Source of the DNA: an uncultured Collinsella sp.
GTDB taxonomy: Bacteria; Actinomycetota; Coriobacteriia; Coriobacteriales; Coriobacteriaceae
NCBI GenBank assembly: GCA_900766165.1
Contig: CAAFUK010000083.1
Location: forward strand, 1 to 8,167
DNA length: 8,167 nt
Reading direction: 5' to 3'
The position numbers and the translations under genes are program-made. Under the pieces are notes generated by a model. The model saw only the letters and a list, made by a program, of their open reading frames with translations, was not told where the DNA came from and made no database searches. Shown here piece by piece: positions 5,379-8,167 of the stretch (position 1 is the stretch's first letter; the number at the start of each line of letters is the position of its first letter).

Positions 5379-5432
5379 CCCAAGGCTTGAGATAAATACC
5401 CCTGATCAATTTGTCCAATAACCTACCTTGGG
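5379..5432. promoter_or_regulatory. spaced inverted repeat in the divergent control region
   Basis: CCCAAGG (5379-5385) and CCTTGGG (5426-5432) are perfect 7-bp complements separated by 40 bp, in an AT-richer stretch between the divergent genes. The right arm ends seven bases before the metY -35 box. This placement suits a regulator that binds both arms, but a chance match cannot be excluded. Confidence 0.3.
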
Positions 5433-5438
5433 GATGGG

Positions 5439-5467
5439 TTGAGAGGGGTGCCGGGTAGCGGTATCGT
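5439..5467 (+). promoter_or_regulatory. metY promoter
   Basis: TTGAGA (5439-5444), a 17-bp spacer and TATCGT (5462-5467) match the sigma-70 consensus at five and four of six bases. Transcription would start near 5474, giving a leader of about 33 nt that ends in the AAGGGAG ribosome site (5494-5500). The leader is too short for a SAM riboswitch or T-box, so control of metY would be by transcription factors. Confidence 0.6.
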
Positions 5468-5506
5468 GAACCGAAAAAAACTAAAACCCAGGCAAGGGAG
5501 CTAGAT

Positions 5507-6790
5507 ATGAGCGAGCAGACCATCGGTACTACATGTGTTCAGGGCGGCTATCACCCGGGAGATGCCGAGCCGCGCCAGGTGCCCATCTACCAGTCCACCA
5601 CGTGGAAGTACGACACGTCCGAGCACATGGGCAAGCTGTTTGACCTGGAGGAGTCGGGCTACTTCTACAGCCGCCTGCAGAACCCCACGTGCGATTTGGT
5701 TGCCGCCAAGATCTGTGAGATGGAGGGAGGCGCCGCCGCGATGCTTACGAGCTCGGGCATGGCTGCGAACTTCCTCGCGATCTTTAACGTGGCCGGTGCC
5801 GGCGATCACGTGGTCGCGAGCTCTGCCATTTACGGCGGTACGTATAACCTGCTCGCCCACACCATGGGCCGCATGGGCGTGACCTGCACGTTCGTTGCCC
5901 CCGACTGCACCGATGAGGAGCTCGAGGCAGCCTTTGAGCCCAATACCAAGCTCGTCTTTGGCGAGACGATTGCCAACCCCGCCCTTGCCGTGCTCGATAT
6001 TGAGCGCTTTGCCAAGGCCGCACATGACCACGGCGTGCCGCTGATGGTCGACAACACCTTCCCGACGCCTGTGATGTGCCGTCCCTTTGAGTGGGGTGCC
6101 GACATCGTTACGCACTCCACCACCAAGTACATGGATGGACATGCTGCCTACCTGGGCGGCGTGATCGTTGACCACGGCCAGTTTGACTGGATGGCTCATG
6201 CGGACAAGTTCCCGGGTCTTACCACGCCCGATGAGAGCTACCACGGCGTGACCTATGCCGAGAAGTTTGGTCGCGAGGGCGCCTTCATTACCAAGGCAAC
6301 CGCTCAGCTCATGCGCGATCTTGGTCCTATGCAGAATCCGCAGGCGGCCTTCTTCCTGAACAGCTCGCTCGAGAGCCTGCATGTGCGCATGCCGCGTCAT
6401 TGCGAGAACGGCCTGGCCGTTGCCAAGTTCCTGCAGAGCCATCCCAAGGTGCGCTTCGTGAGCTATCCGGGCCTGGAGGGCGATAAGTACTATGACATCG
6501 CTCAGAAGTACATGCCCAACGGTACCTGCGGCGTTGTGAGCTTTGGCTTTAACGGTGGTCGCGCGGCGGCCGAGACCTTTATGAAGAGCCTCAAGCTCGC
6601 CCAGATCGCCACGCACGTTGCCGACGCCCGCACTTGCTGCCTGCATCCTGCTAACGCTACGCATCGCCAGATGAACGACGAGGAACTCATCGCCTGCGGT
6701 ATCTCCGCCGACATGGTGCGCCTGTCGTGCGGCCTCGAGGACACGGCCGATCTGATTGCCGACCTTGAGCAGGCACTCGAGCAGTGCTAG
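5507..6790 (+). CDS. metY: O-acetylhomoserine sulfhydrylase (O-acetylhomoserine aminocarboxypropyltransferase)
   Basis: This PLP enzyme of the Cys/Met metabolism family joins O-acetylhomoserine with sulfide to give homocysteine, the last precursor of methionine. Some members also use O-acetylserine. The 427-residue length is normal. Visible elements are an N-terminal TTCVQGGYHPG strand; YFYSRLQNPT (Tyr54 and Arg56, which contact the neighbouring subunit's PLP phosphate); the SSGMAAN turn; IYGGTYNLL with Tyr110 near the cofactor ring; VDNTFPTP with Asp182 on the pyridine nitrogen; and THSTTKYMDGH with Lys207, the Schiff-base lysine. The insert VDHGQFDW ... PDESYHGVTY is typical of the sulfhydrylase branch and favours it over cystathionine synthase or lyase. 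The C-terminal part has CLHPANATHRQ, where many homologues have HPASTTH, and VRLSCGLED with substrate-binding Arg405. ATG at 5507 lies six bases after AAGGGAG. It has its own promoter and a terminator at 6861-6906. Confidence 0.95.
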   Translation: MSEQTIGTTCVQGGYHPGDAEPRQVPIYQSTTWKYDTSEHMGKLFDLEESGYFYSRLQNPTCDLVAAKICEMEGGAAAMLTSSGMAANFLAIFNVAGAGDHVVASSAIYGGTYNLLAHTMGRMGVTCTFVAPDCTDEELEAAFEPNTKLVFGETIANPALAVLDIERFAKAAHDHGVPLMVDNTFPTPVMCRPFEWGADIVTHSTTKYMDGHAAYLGGVIVDHGQFDWMAHADKFPGLTTPDESYHGVTYAEKFGREGAFITKATAQLMRDLGPMQNPQAAFFLNSSLESLHVRMPRHCENGLAVAKFLQSHPKVRFVSYPGLEGDKYYDIAQKYMPNGTCGVVSFGFNGGRAAAETFMKSLKLAQIATHVADARTCCLHPANATHRQMNDEELIACGISADMVRLSCGLEDTADLIADLEQALEQC

Positions 6791-6860
6791 GCTAGCGTGC
6801 GTGCGAGGCGTGGGACGGCTTTTCGGCTGACGACGTCCTCATAGTTCCGATTCCGTAGGC

Positions 6861-6906
6861 GGGACCCCGATCGTGTCCGTTTGTAGGCGATTGGGGTCCC
6901 GTTTTT
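6861..6906 (+). terminator. metY intrinsic terminator
   Basis: GGGACCCCGATCG (6861-6873) and CGATTGGGGTCCC (6888-6900) form a 13-bp stem with one G-T wobble, followed by GTTTTT. It ends 25 bases before the next start codon, so any promoter for the downstream gene would have to overlap it. Confidence 0.92.
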
Positions 6907-6931
6907 GCGTTGCACGATAGAAAGGATATAC

Positions 6932-8146
6932 ATGGAGAAAACTGCCGAGCAGCTGCGCCGCGAACACATTGCCCTAGAGGGCGACACCCACGGTAAGAAT
7001 AAATGGGCGATTCTGTTCACCGTGCTCGTCATGACGTTTATGGTGTGTCTGGATTCGACCGTCGTGACCGTGGCGCTGCCCGTGATGCAAAAGGAGCTGG
7101 GCGTGGGCCTCGATCGCATTCAGCTGGTAAGCTCGGTGTATCTGCTTGCGACTTGCGTGGCTATGTTGCCGTTTGGCCGTCTGGGCGACGTGCGCGGCAA
7201 GGTGAACGTGTTCCAGTTGGGCGTCATCGTCTTTTCGGTCGGTTCGCTGCTGTGCGGCCTTTCGGCCTCGCTCGAGGTTCTTATCCTGGCACGCATTGTT
7301 CAGGGCGTCGGTTGCGCGGCGGCCATGGCTAACAACATGGGTATCATCACCGAGTCGTTTCCGGCGCGCGAACGAGGCCGTGCCATGGGTATTCTTGCGA
7401 CCTTTGTGGCCCTCGGCATGATGTGTGGCCCCGTGCTCGGCGGCATGCTGGTGGCAAGCTTTCCTTGGGAGAGCATCTTCCTCATCAACCTGCCCATTGG
7501 CGTCATCTCGTTTATCGTGGGGCTCTACACGCTGCCGCATGTTAAGCCGGAGGCCGGCGAGCGCCCCATGTCCCTGATCGAGGCCGCTCGTCGCTGCTTT
7601 GCAAATTCGGCCTTCACCATCAACCTTGCCTGCATGCTCATCGTGTTCGTTGGTATTGGCGCATCTGAGTTTATCCTGCCGTTCTATTTTCAGGACGCCC
7701 ATGGCTTTGGTTCCGACATTTCCGGATTGCTCTTTTTGGCGCTGCCGATGGTGAATGCCTTTATCGGACCGCTTTCGGGTACGGTTTCGGACCGTGTTGG
7801 CTGCGAGGGCCCCACGGCGGTCGGCCTGGGCGTGTACGTGTGCGGTCTCTTTGCGGTAAGCACGCTTGACGAGCACTCTTCCATCCCTGTGATCGTGTGC
7901 TGCGTTGCGTTTATGTCGTGTGGCACGTCGATTTTCCAGAGTCCCAACAACTCGCTGTATATGGGCTCGGCTCCGCGCGAAGCGCTCGGCTTTGCGGGCA
8001 GCCTGGGCAGCCTGGCGCGCTACGCCGGCATGGCACTCGGCATTACGGCGGCGTCGCATATCCTGTATGGGCAGATGAGCGTGGCGATGGGCGAGGCCGT
8101 GACCAGTTTTGTTGCAGGCCGTCCGGATGTATTCCTATTCGGCTTT
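6932..8146 (+). CDS. MFS drug-type transporter, DHA2 (EmrB/QacA-like), 3' end missing
   Basis: This is an inner-membrane proton-coupled exporter of the major facilitator superfamily; 405 genuine codons are present and no stop is reached. After a charged 24-residue N-terminus, the first membrane helix runs at about 25-45 and carries LDSTVVTVALP (residues 40-50), the D1 motif of the 14-helix DHA2 group. Motif A is GRLGDVRGK (82-90) and motif C is GMMCGPVLGG (162-171). Further hydrophobic segments alternate with short loops up to the edge. Homologues reach about 450-500 residues, so perhaps 60-80 are missing. ATG at 6932 follows AAAGGA by five bases. The substrate is unknown; the family exports drugs, dyes or metabolites. 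It has no room for an independent promoter after the metY terminator unless the two overlap. Reading on past 8146 would add the residues RSEEHTS, which come from sequencing adapter and are not part of the protein. Confidence 0.92.
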
Positions 8147-8167
8147 AGATCGGAAGAGCACACGTCT
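8147..8167 (+). other. Illumina TruSeq adapter remnant (artefact)
   Basis: The last 21 bases, starting AGATCGGAAGAGCACACG, are identical to the standard Illumina TruSeq read-1 3' adapter. They replace the continuation of the MFS gene in frame, and their translation is RSEEHTS, a known contaminant peptide. This marks a contig end formed from untrimmed reads. Confidence 0.97.

Noticed and set aside
4829..5383. Longer start (ATG at 5383) for the C_GCAxxG_C_C gene
   Set aside because: The extra 36 residues lack a ribosome site and family similarity, while the ATG at 5275 follows a good AAGGAG.
5501..6664. Minus-strand open frame of 387 codons across metY
   Set aside because: It is a shadow of metY, whose PLP-lysine and other family motifs are all intact.
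6974..8059. Minus-strand open frame of 361 codons across the MFS gene
   Set aside because: It is rich in Arg, His, Lys and Gln with no domain pattern, as expected for the complement of a hydrophobic membrane protein gene. The plus-strand transporter carries clear MFS motifs.

Overview
The window is high-GC bacterial chromosomal DNA. It has dense short operons, strong AAGGAG-type ribosome sites, TTG and GTG starts, a four-domain ribosomal protein S1 and a class A RNase P RNA. Together these suggest an actinobacterial gut anaerobe of the Coriobacteriia, most likely Collinsella or a relative. That placement is an inference from gene style; no phylogenetic marker was compared.

Layout. Positions 1-321 hold the start of one minus-strand gene (1-82) and, upstream of it, the last 49 codons of another (172-321). 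At about 313-330 this minus-strand coding is fused to a 5'-truncated DeoR-family sugar regulator on the plus strand (321-770). The fusion is either a real rearrangement or an assembly chimera. A convergent hairpin separates the DeoR remnant from a minus-strand HAD-family hydrolase (858-1616). A 315-bp divergent spacer with a promoter for each direction leads to rpsA (1932-3098), which ends in a strong intrinsic terminator. The RNase P RNA gene rnpB (about 3424-3785) follows with its own promoter. Next come two tandem, diverged copies of a roughly 106-nt palindromic element (3801-4011) that differ by compensatory base changes. They are followed by yigZ (IMPACT family, 4125-4760) and a perfect-stem terminator. 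A C_GCAxxG_C_C-family cysteine-rich protein lies on the minus strand (4829-5275), divergent from metY (O-acetylhomoserine sulfhydrylase, 5507-6790). After another terminator, a DHA2-type MFS drug transporter begins at 6932 and runs off the window. The last 21 bases (8147-8167) are Illumina TruSeq adapter sequence, not genome.

How the genes work together. rpsA and rnpB are core translation and RNA-processing genes, each with its own signals. metY makes homocysteine from O-acetylhomoserine and sulfide. It shares a 231-bp control region containing inverted repeats with the cysteine-rich protein gene, so the two may be co-regulated, although this is unproven. The MFS gene starts only 25 bp after the metY terminator and may depend on readthrough.

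Most notable: the tandem covarying stem-loop pair behind rnpB looks like an uncatalogued structured RNA or DNA element. Two quality points affect interpretation: the breakpoint near 320 and the adapter tail at the right end.
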